Shown here: one piece after another, positions 21,630 through 29,394 of the stretch
Numbering within the stretch: the first letter of the stretch is position 1
How the letters are laid out: each line of letters starts with the position of its first letter
Source of the DNA: Thermoplasmata archaeon
Lineage (GTDB): Archaea > Thermoplasmatota > Thermoplasmata > Lutacidiplasmatales > UBA184
Direction of reading: 5' to 3'
Assembly (NCBI GenBank): GCA_030039715.1
Contig: JASHVA010000054.1
Coordinates: 1-34,252, forward strand
DNA: 34,252 nucleotides
Translations under genes and position numbers: made by a program
Notes under the pieces: generated by a model
Databases searched by the model: none
Seen by the model: only the letters and a program-made list of their open reading frames with translations
Told to the model about the DNA's origin: nothing

Positions 21630-22379
21630 ATGCGGAACCGGCTTCGGGAACGATGGCGGGCCTCGAAGGGTCCGGTCTTCGGCACGTGGATCTCCTCCGC
21701 GTCGGTCGTCGCGCTCGACGCGCTCCGCGACCTCGACTTCGACTGGTTCGTGATCGACACCGAGCATGCGCACGTCAACCCCGAGACCCTGGCCGCCCTC
21801 CTCGCGGTGCTCGGGAACGACGGGCCGACCCCGCTCGTCCGCGTCGGCAACCTCGACCCGTATCTCGTGAAGCAGGCGCTCGATGCGGGCGCCCACGGGA
21901 TCCTCGTCCCGCTCGTCAGCACCGAACGTCAGGCGCGCGACGCCGTCGCCTACGCGAAGTACCCGCCGGACGGCGTCCGGGGCGCCGCGGCCGCGGCGGC
22001 GTCGCGCTACGGCGCCGAGCTCGCCGCCTACCTCCGCTCGGCGAACGCCGAGACGGTGGTCGGGGTCCAGATCGAGACGAAGGAGGCGCTGACCCACCTC
22101 GAGGCGATCGCGGGCGTGGACGGGATCGACGTGCTGTTCGTCGGCCCGCAGGACCTGACGCTCAGCCTGGGTCTCATCGACGACCGGGCGAACCCGCGCG
22201 TGCGGGAGGCGATGCGCGAGGTGGTGGCGGCGTGCGAGCGCCACGGGAAGGTCGCGGGAACGCTCGCGATCGACCCCGCGGAGAAGCGGGCGGCGGTCGA
22301 GCTCGGCTTCCGGTTCGTAGGGCTCGCGAGCGATGTGCGTTTCCTCGTCCAGGGAGCGAAAGAGTACCTCCGCTCCTGA
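21630..22379 (+). CDS. HpcH/HpaI family class II aldolase
   Basis: A divalent-metal-dependent aldolase of 249 residues that cleaves 4-hydroxy-2-oxo acids to pyruvate plus an aldehyde, like 4-hydroxy-2-oxoheptanedioate aldolase. Metal ligands E149 (QIET) and D175 (GPQDLTLSLG) are present at the same numbers as in Escherichia coli HpaI. The active-site H46 in DTEHAH, R71 in VRVG and the GAHGILVPLV and KYPPDGVRG segments are also present. The start has a purine-rich GAGGGAGG (21616-21623) six nt before the ATG, so translation is leadered and the gene belongs to the cyclase transcript. Its exact substrate cannot be told. It is convergent with a membrane protein gene six nt downstream. Confidence 0.92.
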   Translation: MRNRLRERWRASKGPVFGTWISSASVVALDALRDLDFDWFVIDTEHAHVNPETLAALLAVLGNDGPTPLVRVGNLDPYLVKQALDAGAHGILVPLVSTERQARDAVAYAKYPPDGVRGAAAAAASRYGAELAAYLRSANAETVVGVQIETKEALTHLEAIAGVDGIDVLFVGPQDLTLSLGLIDDRANPRVREAMREVVAACERHGKVAGTLAIDPAEKRAAVELGFRFVGLASDVRFLVQGAKEYLRS

Positions 22380-22385
22380 ACCGGA

Positions 22386-23090
22386 TCAGGCGTCCGGGGA
22401 GCGGCGTCGCGCGGCGAGGAACGTCAGGACCTCCGCCGTGAGGAGGCCGGCGATCGCTCCGAGGAGCCCGCCGCCCCAGACGCCGAGGAGGATCGCGCCC
22501 TGGAGGAGCCCGGGTGGGCAGGCGGCCCCATTGTACGCGGCGTTCGGGCAGTAGGTCGTCGACTGGGCGAGCGTCGCCCCGATGCTCCCCCCACCCAGCC
22601 CGGCGAGCACTCCGCCGAGCGCACCGACCATCCCGCCGAAGCGGACGACCTCCTTGACCGGCGTGCCTTGGCGCTGGAAGACGAGGACGCCCACCCCGGC
22701 CGCGATCCCGACGAACGTGCCGCCGATCGCCCCTCCAAAGAAGGCCGCGGCCAGCGGATCCCCCGAGAACGCGCGAACCCAGTCGGCCGCGGCCGACTCG
22801 GCGAAGGCGCCCGACGCCGCCCCCGCCGCGAGACCGGCGAGCGACCCGACGACCGCGCCCAGGGCGGGTCGTCCGAGCCGGGCGAGGACGAACGCCCCGA
22901 TCGATCCGGCGGCGGCCCCGGCGATCACGCCCAGGAGGGTGCCGACGTAGATCGCCGCATCGCCGCCGAGCAACGGGTGGGCGGCCGGTGCGTAGATCGG
23001 CACGACCGAGCCGAGGAACGAGCCCGCCACCGCTCCGACGAGCGCCGCGAGCCCTACCGACCAGTGGAGCGGAGAGGGAGAGCGTGCCAT
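22386..23090 (-). CDS. Glycine/alanine-rich multi-helix membrane protein, unknown function
   Basis: 234 residues from ATG 23090, with about six hydrophobic segments rich in Gly and Ala (about 10-33, 46-70, 75-95, 113-135, 150-175 and 195-225). The Gly-x-x-x-Gly spacing, for example FFGGAIGGTFVGIAAGVGV, suggests closely packed helices. An extramembrane loop near 178-192 carries two Cys (YCPNAAYNGAACPPG) that might form a disulfide. No family is recognised. The gene is divergent from the hydrolase at 23186 and has a TATA-like patch CCTTAAACC (23123-23131) upstream. Confidence 0.7.
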   Translation of the reverse strand: MARSPSPLHWSVGLAALVGAVAGSFLGSVVPIYAPAAHPLLGGDAAIYVGTLLGVIAGAAAGSIGAFVLARLGRPALGAVVGSLAGLAAGAASGAFAESAAADWVRAFSGDPLAAAFFGGAIGGTFVGIAAGVGVLVFQRQGTPVKEVVRFGGMVGALGGVLAGLGGGSIGATLAQSTTYCPNAAYNGAACPPGLLQGAILLGVWGGGLLGAIAGLLTAEVLTFLAARRRSPDA

Positions 23091-23122
23091 GCGAAGGAAC
23101 GTCGGTGGGACGGAGGGTCCCT

Positions 23123-23131
23123 CCTTAAACC
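23123..23131 (-). promoter_or_regulatory. TATA-like patch of the glycine-rich membrane protein
   Basis: GGTTTAAGG on the minus strand is centred about 37 nt before ATG 23090, within the divergent promoter region shared with the hydrolase. Confidence 0.4.
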
Positions 23132-23154
23132 GGTCGGCCGAACGGAAGCGCCGG

Positions 23155-23165
23155 CCTACATACGG
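23155..23165 (+). promoter_or_regulatory. TATA-like patch of the alpha/beta hydrolase
   Basis: CCTACATACGG ends 20 nt before ATG 23186 and is the best AT-rich candidate for this start. Confidence 0.4.
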
Positions 23166-23185
23166 CGGAGGCCTCGGCGTTTCCG

Positions 23186-24064
23186 ATGCGAGAACATACC
23201 GTGACCCGCGAGGCCGGACGCCAGCTGAAGGTCCGGGAGGACGGCGACCCCCGAGGCCGGGCGATCTTCTCCCTGCACGGCACGCCGGGCTCGCGCCTGC
23301 TCTACGGTCCCCACGTCGCCGACGCTCGGCGCCGGGGGATCCGCCTGATCGGGTACGACCGGCCGGGGTACGGGGAGTCGACGCCGGTCCGGGGTCGCCG
23401 GGTCGTCGACGCGGCGCACGACATCGTCGCGATCGCCGACGCGCTCGGGATCGAGAAGTTCGGCGTGTGGGGCCACTCGGGCGGTGGCCCGCACGCCCTC
23501 GCCTGTGCGGCCACGCTTCCCGGCCGCGCCGTCGCGGTCTCCTGCCTGGCGTCGCCCGCCCCCGCCGACGCGGACGGGTTGGATCCGTTCGAAGGGCTAG
23601 GCGAGGCGAACGCGGAGGACATGCGCCTGATGGAGTCCGACCCCGCCGCCTGGGAGGCGAAGGGGGAGGAGGAAGCGAAGATGATGCGGGAGGCCTCGTC
23701 GGAGCAGCTGCTCGCCATGCTGGACAGCCTCCTCTCGGAGGTCGACCGCAAGGCGCTCACGGGCGAACTCGGCGACTTCCTCCGGGCCCAGATGGCGGCG
23801 GGCCTCGCGGGCGGAGCCGCGGGGATGCGGGACGACAACCTCGCCGAGGGGAAGTTCGCCTGGGGCTTCGACCTCACGAAGATCCATGTCCCTGTCCAGA
23901 TCTGGCACGGTCGCCACGACAAGATGGCCCCGTTCCAGAACGGGCGGTGGCTCGCCGACCACCTGCCGCGGGCCGAGACGCACCTCGAACCGGACGAAGG
24001 ACACATCACGCTCTACGTGAACCGGGTCCCCGAAGCGCACGCCTGGATCCTCACCCAGTTCTGA
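23186..24064 (+). CDS. Alpha/beta hydrolase
   Basis: 292 residues. The fold is clear: oxyanion motif LHGTPGSR (about 30-37), the RPGYGES strand loop, nucleophile motif GHSGGG (Ser in the canonical G-x-S-x-G elbow), then WHGRHDKMAP for the acid and EGHITLY for the catalytic His. Between lies an acidic lid of about 60 residues (EANAEDMRLMESDPAAWEAK and the following helix). It is similar to the epoxide hydrolase/haloperoxidase-like branch, but the substrate is unknown. It has its own promoter and is convergent with the GrpB-like gene, five nt apart. Confidence 0.87.
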   Translation: MREHTVTREAGRQLKVREDGDPRGRAIFSLHGTPGSRLLYGPHVADARRRGIRLIGYDRPGYGESTPVRGRRVVDAAHDIVAIADALGIEKFGVWGHSGGGPHALACAATLPGRAVAVSCLASPAPADADGLDPFEGLGEANAEDMRLMESDPAAWEAKGEEEAKMMREASSEQLLAMLDSLLSEVDRKALTGELGDFLRAQMAAGLAGGAAGMRDDNLAEGKFAWGFDLTKIHVPVQIWHGRHDKMAPFQNGRWLADHLPRAETHLEPDEGHITLYVNRVPEAHAWILTQF

Positions 24065-24069
24065 GCCGA

Positions 24070-24618
24070 TTAGGCGTCGCTGGGCCCCGGGGCCCAGCCG
24101 GCCGACTGCGCCCAGTCGTGGGCCGATCGGAGGACGGCCCAGACCGTGGGCTCTTTCGCCCGGACGTATCCCGGTCGATCGTCCCGGAACCGGCCCGCCA
24201 GCTCCCGTTTCACCCGGGCGTACTCCCGGGCGTCGGCGGGATGCGTTCTCAGGTAGTCGCGGAAGAGCAGGTTCAGCTGCTCGTCGAAGCTGCCCACGCG
24301 CCGGACGTGGAGGTGCGTCGCGGGGCCATCCGCCGGGCCGTCGAAAAAACGCTTCGAGCGATCCGGATTGTCGAGCAGGAGCCGGTAGCCGAGCCGCTCG
24401 AGGGGGCCGCGGTACGCCTCCTCGGGGGCGAGGTCTTGCACGCTCAGCTGGATGTCGATCACCGGCTTCGCGGCGATCCCGGGCACCGCGGTCGAGCCGA
24501 CGTGGTCGATGCGTCGCGCCACGGGGCCGAGCGCCTCCCGGAGCGCTCGAGAGCGATCGCCGAAGTTCCGCGGCCAGCCCGGGTCGTACTCCACGACGAC
24601 GATCGGCCCGCCGGGCAT
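24070..24618 (-). CDS. GrpB/UPF0157 family protein (nucleotidyltransferase-fold)
   Basis: 182 residues from ATG 24618. The family signature is clear: VVEYDPGWPRNFGDRSRALR at the start, then RIDHVGSTAVPGIAAKPVID (about 36-55), then a His-rich strand THLHV and DYLRTHPADAREY near the middle. GrpB proteins have a nucleotidyltransferase-like fold but often an unknown function, and some are fused to CoaE. A TATA-like box (24641-24650) lies 22 nt upstream. It is the first gene of a minus-strand run that continues beyond, though each following gene has its own promoter. Confidence 0.9.
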   Translation of the reverse strand: MPGGPIVVVEYDPGWPRNFGDRSRALREALGPVARRIDHVGSTAVPGIAAKPVIDIQLSVQDLAPEEAYRGPLERLGYRLLLDNPDRSKRFFDGPADGPATHLHVRRVGSFDEQLNLLFRDYLRTHPADAREYARVKRELAGRFRDDRPGYVRAKEPTVWAVLRSAHDWAQSAGWAPGPSDA

Positions 24619-24640
24619 CGCGACGCGAGGTCCGGTGGCG

Positions 24641-24650
24641 GTTTAATGCC
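24641..24650 (-). promoter_or_regulatory. TATA-like box of the GrpB gene
   Basis: GGCATTAAAC on the minus strand ends 22 nt before ATG 24618. Confidence 0.5.
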
Positions 24651-24658
24651 GGCCCGCC

Positions 24659-25453
24659 TCAGTCCGGTAGCGTCGCGACGAACCGGCGCACCCGCGGCGC
24701 CGTCCGGTCGAGATCGAGCACCAGTTCGAGGTGGCTCGCCGCCGGGACGAGCTCCAGCACGACCCCCGTCGGGACGTGGTTCCGGATCCGTTCGACGCGC
24801 TCCGGCTCGGCGCCGGCGCGCGCGATGAGGAGGATCGGCATCTCGAGGTGCGGCAGGACGCTCTTCGGGCCGGCCCATCGGGTCCACTCCGCGAGCTCGA
24901 AGGCGAGCATCTGGGGGTCGTTCTTGAGATACTCCGCGACCCACGGGTGATCGGGCGGGAGCGAGAAGACCGCCGACGCGCGTTCCCGGAACCGCCGGGC
25001 TCCGTCCTCGCCGACGAACGAAGCGTAGGCGCGGGCGCGCGCCAGCCGATCGTCGCGTATCACGGGCTCCGTGAGGTCGGCGCCATCGTACCCGTCGTGG
25101 TCGATCACGGCCCGGACGCGGCGGGGATACGCTTCGGCGACGGCGAACGCGAGCGTTCCTCCGTCCGAGAATCCCCAGAGAATCGCGCGATCGATGCCCG
25201 CGTCGTCCATGGCGGCGACGATGTCGTCCCGGTACTCCTCGATGCGATGCAGGGTCGGGTCGCGCGGCCGCCCGCTCTCCCCGTGGCCGCGCGGCTCCAC
25301 CGAGAGTCGGCGGTGGTCCGGGAGCGCGCGTGCGTATCCGACGCGCCGCCCGGGCGCGATCGACCCCCCGAGTCCGGGGAGGAGCACTACGTCCGGACCG
25401 TTCCCTTCGAGCTCGTAGTGGATCCGGATCTTACGGCGCGTCGCGAACGGCAT
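24659..25453 (-). CDS. Alpha/beta hydrolase, esterase-like
   Basis: 264 residues from ATG 25453. Features are the first strand IHYELEGNGPDVVLLPGLGG, the RGHGESGRP loop, and the nucleophile motif GFSDGG, in which Ser is followed by Asp. The final His lies in AASHLELVLDL. The acid residue is probably in the IARAGAEPE region, which is less typical because the usual G-x-x-D is absent. It could be an esterase or a lipase-like enzyme; the substrate is unknown. A zinc-finger gene ends 39 nt upstream, so they may be one transcript. Confidence 0.85.
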   Translation of the reverse strand: MPFATRRKIRIHYELEGNGPDVVLLPGLGGSIAPGRRVGYARALPDHRRLSVEPRGHGESGRPRDPTLHRIEEYRDDIVAAMDDAGIDRAILWGFSDGGTLAFAVAEAYPRRVRAVIDHDGYDGADLTEPVIRDDRLARARAYASFVGEDGARRFRERASAVFSLPPDHPWVAEYLKNDPQMLAFELAEWTRWAGPKSVLPHLEMPILLIARAGAEPERVERIRNHVPTGVVLELVPAASHLELVLDLDRTAPRVRRFVATLPD

Positions 25454-25492
25454 GACCGAGGCCCCCGGCCGGCCGCCGCGCTCCGAGCGCCG

Positions 25493-25618
25493 TCAGCCCT
25501 GCTCGATGTGCTCGGTGATGTGGCCGGCGTGCGCGGCGACCGCGGCGGGGTTCGCCGAGGAGTAGGTCGTTCCGCAGGTCTCGCACTCCATGTCGTCCGG
25601 CGCCGCCACCTTCGCCAT
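25493..25618 (-). CDS. 41-residue C2H2-type zinc-finger protein
   Basis: A very small gene, ATG 25618 to TGA 25493. C12-x2-C15 is followed by a hydrophobic spacer and H34-x2-H37, with H41 not far away as an alternative ligand. This gives a C-x2-C-x18-H-x2/3-H layout similar to archaeal C2H2 fingers, which use slightly longer spacers than the eukaryotic type. The first codon is supported by a TATA-like box 20 nt upstream (25639-25649). Such micro-zinc-fingers are known as DNA-binding regulators in some archaea and archaeal viruses. Its target is unknown, but it is upstream of the hydrolase on the same strand and divergent from the sarcosine-oxidase-like gene. Confidence 0.75.
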   Translation of the reverse strand: MAKVAAPDDMECETCGTTYSSANPAAVAAHAGHITEHIEQG

Positions 25619-25638
25619 GTGGGCCCGAACGGCTCCCG

Positions 25639-25649
25639 GTATAACAACA
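25639..25649 (-). promoter_or_regulatory. TATA-like box of the small zinc-finger gene
   Basis: GTTGTTATACC on the minus strand ends 20 nt before ATG 25618. It supports the view that this short frame is a real gene. Confidence 0.6.
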
Positions 25650-25722
25650 CGGCGCGTGACGAGTCGGGGGGCGCCGGAAGAGGGCGGAAAGGCCCATCCG
25701 CTCCCGTCGGCTTTCCGGGTCG

Positions 25723-26865
25723 ATGACCACCTACGATGTGCTGGTCGCCGGCCTCGGAGGAGCGGGATCGTCCGCCGCCTTCCATCTGGCCCGAGAAGGA
25801 GAACGCGTCCTGGGCCTCGAGCGGTTCGCGCCAGTGCATGCCCATGGGTCGTCGCACGGGCGCAGCCGGATCTACCGGACCGCCTACTTCGAGGGTCCGG
25901 AGTACGTTCCGCTGCTCCTGCGAGCGCAGGAGCTCTGGCGAGAGCTCCAAACGTCGACGCCCGAGCCGATCGTGCGGCCGACGGGGGGACTCATGATCGG
26001 TCGGCCCGACACGCCGACGGTCGCGGGGGCGCTGCGCACCGCCGAGCAGTGCCGCCTGCCCCACGAGCTGCTCGACGCCGCCACGGTGGCGAGCCGTTTC
26101 CCCCAGTTCGACCTTCGGTCGGAGGAGTCGGCGCTCTTCGACCCGAACGCGGGGGTCCTCTATCCCGAGAACTGTCTCCGCGCGCAGTCGGCCGGGGCGG
26201 TCGAGGCGGGAGCGGAGCTCCACTACGGAGAGCCGCTCGTCTCGTGGACCGCCTCCGCGCGCGGGATCACCGTCCGCACGCGCACGGCGGAGTACCGGGC
26301 GCGTTCGCTCGTCCTCACGACGGGGGCCTGGACCCGGGGCGTCGTCCGCGACCTTCGCCTGCCGCTCGAGATCGAGCGGCAGTTCATGTTCTGGTTCCCC
26401 GCGAACGAACCCGAGCTCGTGAGCGCCGATCGGATGCCCGTGTTCCTGTGGGACGCGGGCGACGAGTTCCAGACGTACGGCGTTCCCGACGTGGGCGACG
26501 GCGTCAAGGTCGGCTCCTGGCGGGGGAAGTTCTCCCGGACCCCGGAGCGTGCGGACCGGGAGCTGCACCAGTCGGACGCCGCGCCCGTCCGGGCGTTCGC
26601 CGCCGAGCGCCTGCGCGGCGTGCGCGCCCGCGAACGGGAGGTCGTCTCGTGTCTCTACACGAACGCGCCGGACCGGCACTTCGTCCTCGGGCCCCACCCG
26701 AAGCACCCGAACGTCGTCGTCGTGAGCGCATGCTCCGGCCACGGATTCAAGTTCATGAGCGTGCTCGGCGAGGTCGTCGCGCGTCTGGCCACGGGCGAGG
26801 CCCCCGGCTTCGACCTCGGTCTCTTCGACCCCGGCCGGTTCGGGCGCCGTCCGCGGAGCGGGTAG
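25723..26865 (+). CDS. FAD-dependent oxidoreductase, monomeric sarcosine oxidase-like
   Basis: 380 residues from ATG 25723. The N-terminal Rossmann motif is G10-x-G-G-x-G (VAGLGGAGSSAAFHLAREGE). HGSSHGRSRIYR at 41-52 and CSGHGFKF at 337-344 are typical of MSOX, N-methyl-tryptophan oxidase and pipecolate oxidase. C310 in SCLYTNAPDRHFVLGPHP matches the cysteine that binds FAD covalently in Bacillus MSOX. It probably oxidises an N-methyl amino acid or a cyclic imino acid with oxygen, giving hydrogen peroxide. The cytoplasmic location is assumed. A downstream convergent gene begins 16 nt away. Confidence 0.92.
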   Translation: MTTYDVLVAGLGGAGSSAAFHLAREGERVLGLERFAPVHAHGSSHGRSRIYRTAYFEGPEYVPLLLRAQELWRELQTSTPEPIVRPTGGLMIGRPDTPTVAGALRTAEQCRLPHELLDAATVASRFPQFDLRSEESALFDPNAGVLYPENCLRAQSAGAVEAGAELHYGEPLVSWTASARGITVRTRTAEYRARSLVLTTGAWTRGVVRDLRLPLEIERQFMFWFPANEPELVSADRMPVFLWDAGDEFQTYGVPDVGDGVKVGSWRGKFSRTPERADRELHQSDAAPVRAFAAERLRGVRAREREVVSCLYTNAPDRHFVLGPHPKHPNVVVVSACSGHGFKFMSVLGEVVARLATGEAPGFDLGLFDPGRFGRRPRSG

Positions 26866-26881
26866 GGCGCCGTCTCCCCGC

Positions 26882-28957
26882 TCAACCCATCCGGACGCGA
26901 CTGAAGTCGAAGCCGCACTTGTGGCAGAACGCCGCGTCGGGAGCGGCGGCGGAACCGCAGTTCGGACAGAAGCGGGCCGCGGACGTCGGGGACGCCGCGG
27001 CCGGCGCCGGCGAGACCGTCGGGGCGGGCGAGGGAGCAGGAGCCGGAGCCGGCGCCGGAGCGATGGGCCGAGGCGGAGGCACCGGCGCATACGCCGGAGG
27101 CGGAGAGTAGGCCGCGGGCGGCGGACCGAAGTACAGGCCGCATCGAGGACACTGCGGGGCCTGGACCGGCATCATCGTGCCGCACCGGGGGCAGGGGCGG
27201 TAACCCGGGGGTGGCGTCGCGGGTCCTGCGGCGGGCCGTGCGGGCGCGGGGGCGGCAGCGACGGGGGCGTAGGCCGGGGCGGCCGACGGAGTCGGGGACG
27301 CCGGTGCGGTCGGCCCGGGAGCGTATCCCGGGGGCGGACTCGAAGCGGAGTACGGGGCGTAGCCGGGCGGCGCGGCGCCCGCCGGGCCGTACGTCGGAGG
27401 CGTCGCGGGCCGACCCGATCGACGCCGAGCGACGACCGAGACCACGACGACGACCGCGACGAGGACCACGAGGGCGACCAGCAGGAGGAGGATCGGAATC
27501 CCGGCGATCGAACCCGAGAGCGGGTTCGAGGTCGAGCTCGGCGGCGCGCTCGCGGTCCCCCCCGAGCACGGGCTCGACGGGGTCACGTTGAGCTCGCCTC
27601 CCGCCTTGAGCGTGCAGTGCCCGAGATAGGTCGTGGTGCCGCCCTCGGAGACGTTGACGAAGTACTGGCCGGGGTAGAGCGTGACCGTGGCGCCCCCGCC
27701 CTCGAACGGCGTCGGGGTGCCGTTGACGAGGAGCGCGCCGGTGCCGCTTCCCCCGGTGAAGTTGAGCACTCCGACGTCGGCGGAGGAGTACAGCTGGCGC
27801 AGGGTCGCGTAGCTGTCCGAGCCGGCGAGGAGATGGGCGGAGAGGTTGCCCGAGACCGTGTTGTACTCGAGGACGTCCTCGACGTCCTCCGACCCTTCCG
27901 CGGTCTCCGCACCGAAGTCGAACGCGTTGAGCGGCGACTCGAAGTTGTTGCCGTTCCAGGCGAGCAGCTGGAGCTTCGTGTTCGACTCCGCGTCGTAGGT
28001 CTGGGACCCTCCGCCCGGCCCCCCGAAGATCAGCTCGAGATCGTAGGGGATGTTCAACGGGTTCGTCTCGGTACCGGTGACGACGAAGCCGTAGAACGTG
28101 CTGGGATTCGCGGCCCAGGGGAAGTCCACCACGTCGTAGGCGTACTCTCCGCCGCCGTCGGCGTAGACGAACGCCACGCCGGGCTGTCCGCCCGACGTCT
28201 CGAACGCGTCCATTTCGAGGGTCACCGTGCCTCCCTCCGACCAGGAAACGTCCTCCCCGCCGGGTTGGGTGTCGAGCGAGTCGTCGGCGTACCAGTCCCC
28301 GTGCGCCCCGGTGTTGACTGTGCCGTTGCCCGAGATCGTGCTGTTGTACATCTCGGCGCCGGACGCCGACTCGTTCCAGACGTTGTCGATGAACTCGGCG
28401 ATGTCGTCCGAGCTGCTGTTGTACAGCAACACGTCCTGCGTCCAGTAGACGTACTGGACGCCGCCGGCCACGAAGACCAGCATCGCGTTCAGCTGGAGCC
28501 CGAAGTACGGGGAGAGGTCTCCGAGCGAGGAGTTCTCGACCTCCACGTTCGAGTCGAGGGTGACGACGCCGCGCACGGCCGGGGTGAAGTACGTGTAGCC
28601 CGTGCCACCGGCCGAGGTCACGCCGTAGTCGGCGATCCCCATCGGCGCCGGCTCGGTCGAGTAGTAGTCGAGCGGGTTCACCTGCTCCGGGCTCTTCGTC
28701 GCCCGCGGCTGGGCCAGCGAGGAGTGGACCATGTGGTTCGACGGTCCGACGCGGCTTCCCAGCGCGGAGAGGGCCGGGGGCGCATGGTAGGCGCCCGTCG
28801 TCGCGGAAGGACCGGTCGACGCACGGCGAGTGCTATCGCCGAGCCCGGCGGAGACGACGAGCACGACCGCGAGCGCGAGGCACAGGGCGACCGACACGAG
28901 CGATCGGTGCCGAAGGCCCCGCAGCCCGCCGATGACGAACCACCCGAACGGACCCAA
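26882..28957 (-). CDS. Thermopsin-like (A5) membrane protein with cytoplasmic proline-rich tail and two zinc ribbons
   Basis: 691 residues from TTG 28957. An N-terminal hydrophobic segment (about 18-40) acts as signal or anchor. The thermopsin domain (about 90-430) starts with the family signature YYSTEPAPMGIADYG at 98-112 and continues as a beta-rich, Asn/Ser/Thr-rich extracellular sequence with many N-glycosylation motifs. A second helix (about 500-527) is followed by a cytoplasmic region of about 160 residues rich in Pro and Ala, with two zinc ribbons: CPRC...CPRC near 605-625 and CPNC...CHKC near 665-685. Thermopsins are acid proteases; this protein looks membrane-bound, with protease outside and zinc sensor inside. 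An ATG at 28967 is out of frame. Proteolytic activity is not proven. Confidence 0.82.
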   Translation of the reverse strand: MGPFGWFVIGGLRGLRHRSLVSVALCLALAVVLVVSAGLGDSTRRASTGPSATTGAYHAPPALSALGSRVGPSNHMVHSSLAQPRATKSPEQVNPLDYYSTEPAPMGIADYGVTSAGGTGYTYFTPAVRGVVTLDSNVEVENSSLGDLSPYFGLQLNAMLVFVAGGVQYVYWTQDVLLYNSSSDDIAEFIDNVWNESASGAEMYNSTISGNGTVNTGAHGDWYADDSLDTQPGGEDVSWSEGGTVTLEMDAFETSGGQPGVAFVYADGGGEYAYDVVDFPWAANPSTFYGFVVTGTETNPLNIPYDLELIFGGPGGGSQTYDAESNTKLQLLAWNGNNFESPLNAFDFGAETAEGSEDVEDVLEYNTVSGNLSAHLLAGSDSYATLRQLYSSADVGVLNFTGGSGTGALLVNGTPTPFEGGGATVTLYPGQYFVNVSEGGTTTYLGHCTLKAGGELNVTPSSPCSGGTASAPPSSTSNPLSGSIAGIPILLLLVALVVLVAVVVVVSVVARRRSGRPATPPTYGPAGAAPPGYAPYSASSPPPGYAPGPTAPASPTPSAAPAYAPVAAAPAPARPAAGPATPPPGYRPCPRCGTMMPVQAPQCPRCGLYFGPPPAAYSPPPAYAPVPPPRPIAPAPAPAPAPSPAPTVSPAPAAASPTSAARFCPNCGSAAAPDAAFCHKCGFDFSRVRMG

Positions 28958-29026
28958 GGCGAGCCATTAGATGAATTGGTCGTCGGTCGTTCGCGAGAGG
29001 AGGCTCCCTTCGCGGGGGTCGCGCGC

Positions 29027-29386
29027 TCAGCGGTTGGAGAGGGCGCCGGCGAAATCGGCCATCGTATCCAGGACCCGGACCCGGTCGGCGGACCTATCGA
29101 ACACAGCGACCAGGATCGACTGGGGACCGGCACTCAGGATCGCGGTCTGCGAGACGCCGCCTTCCGCCACGACCCGGTCGGGTGGCGGAAGGTCGAGCTC
29201 CCGGTTGGCCGTCACGGCCGCACCCATCACGGTCGCACACATGATCGCGAACGTCTCTGCATAGACTCCCTCGGGGAGGTCGGCGAACAACACCACCCCG
29301 TCGCGCGAGAGGAGCGCGGTCGCGATCGCGCCGGTTCGGCTCTTCAGGTCCTTCACCATGGCGGCCCCGTTCGCAGTAGCCCACAT
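29027..29386 (-). CDS. Roadblock/LC7 domain protein
   Basis: 119 residues from ATG 29386; ATG 29359 is an alternative. The Roadblock fold appears as a first helix (AAMVKDLKSRTGAIATALLS), a strand (GVVLFADLP), a central helix (FAIMCATVMGAAVTANRELD) and the VVAEGGVSQTAILSAGPQSI strand pair. The proteins regulate Ras-like or KaiC/GvpD-type ATPases by forming dimers. The gene begins eight nt after the KaiC-like gene ends, on the same strand, so the two are almost certainly one operon. Neither shows motifs of a GTPase. Confidence 0.85.
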   Translation of the reverse strand: MWATANGAAMVKDLKSRTGAIATALLSRDGVVLFADLPEGVYAETFAIMCATVMGAAVTANRELDLPPPDRVVAEGGVSQTAILSAGPQSILVAVFDRSADRVRVLDTMADFAGALSNR

Positions 29387-29394
29387 TTTCTTCC

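Noticed and set aside
19344-22244. A long minus-strand open frame over the cyclase and aldolase
   Set aside because: The translation is Arg/Glu/Val-rich without domains, while the plus strand carries intact catalytic motifs throughout.
28958-28967. ATG 28967 as the thermopsin start
   Set aside because: It is out of frame with the signal segment and thermopsin signature; TTG 28957 is the in-frame choice.
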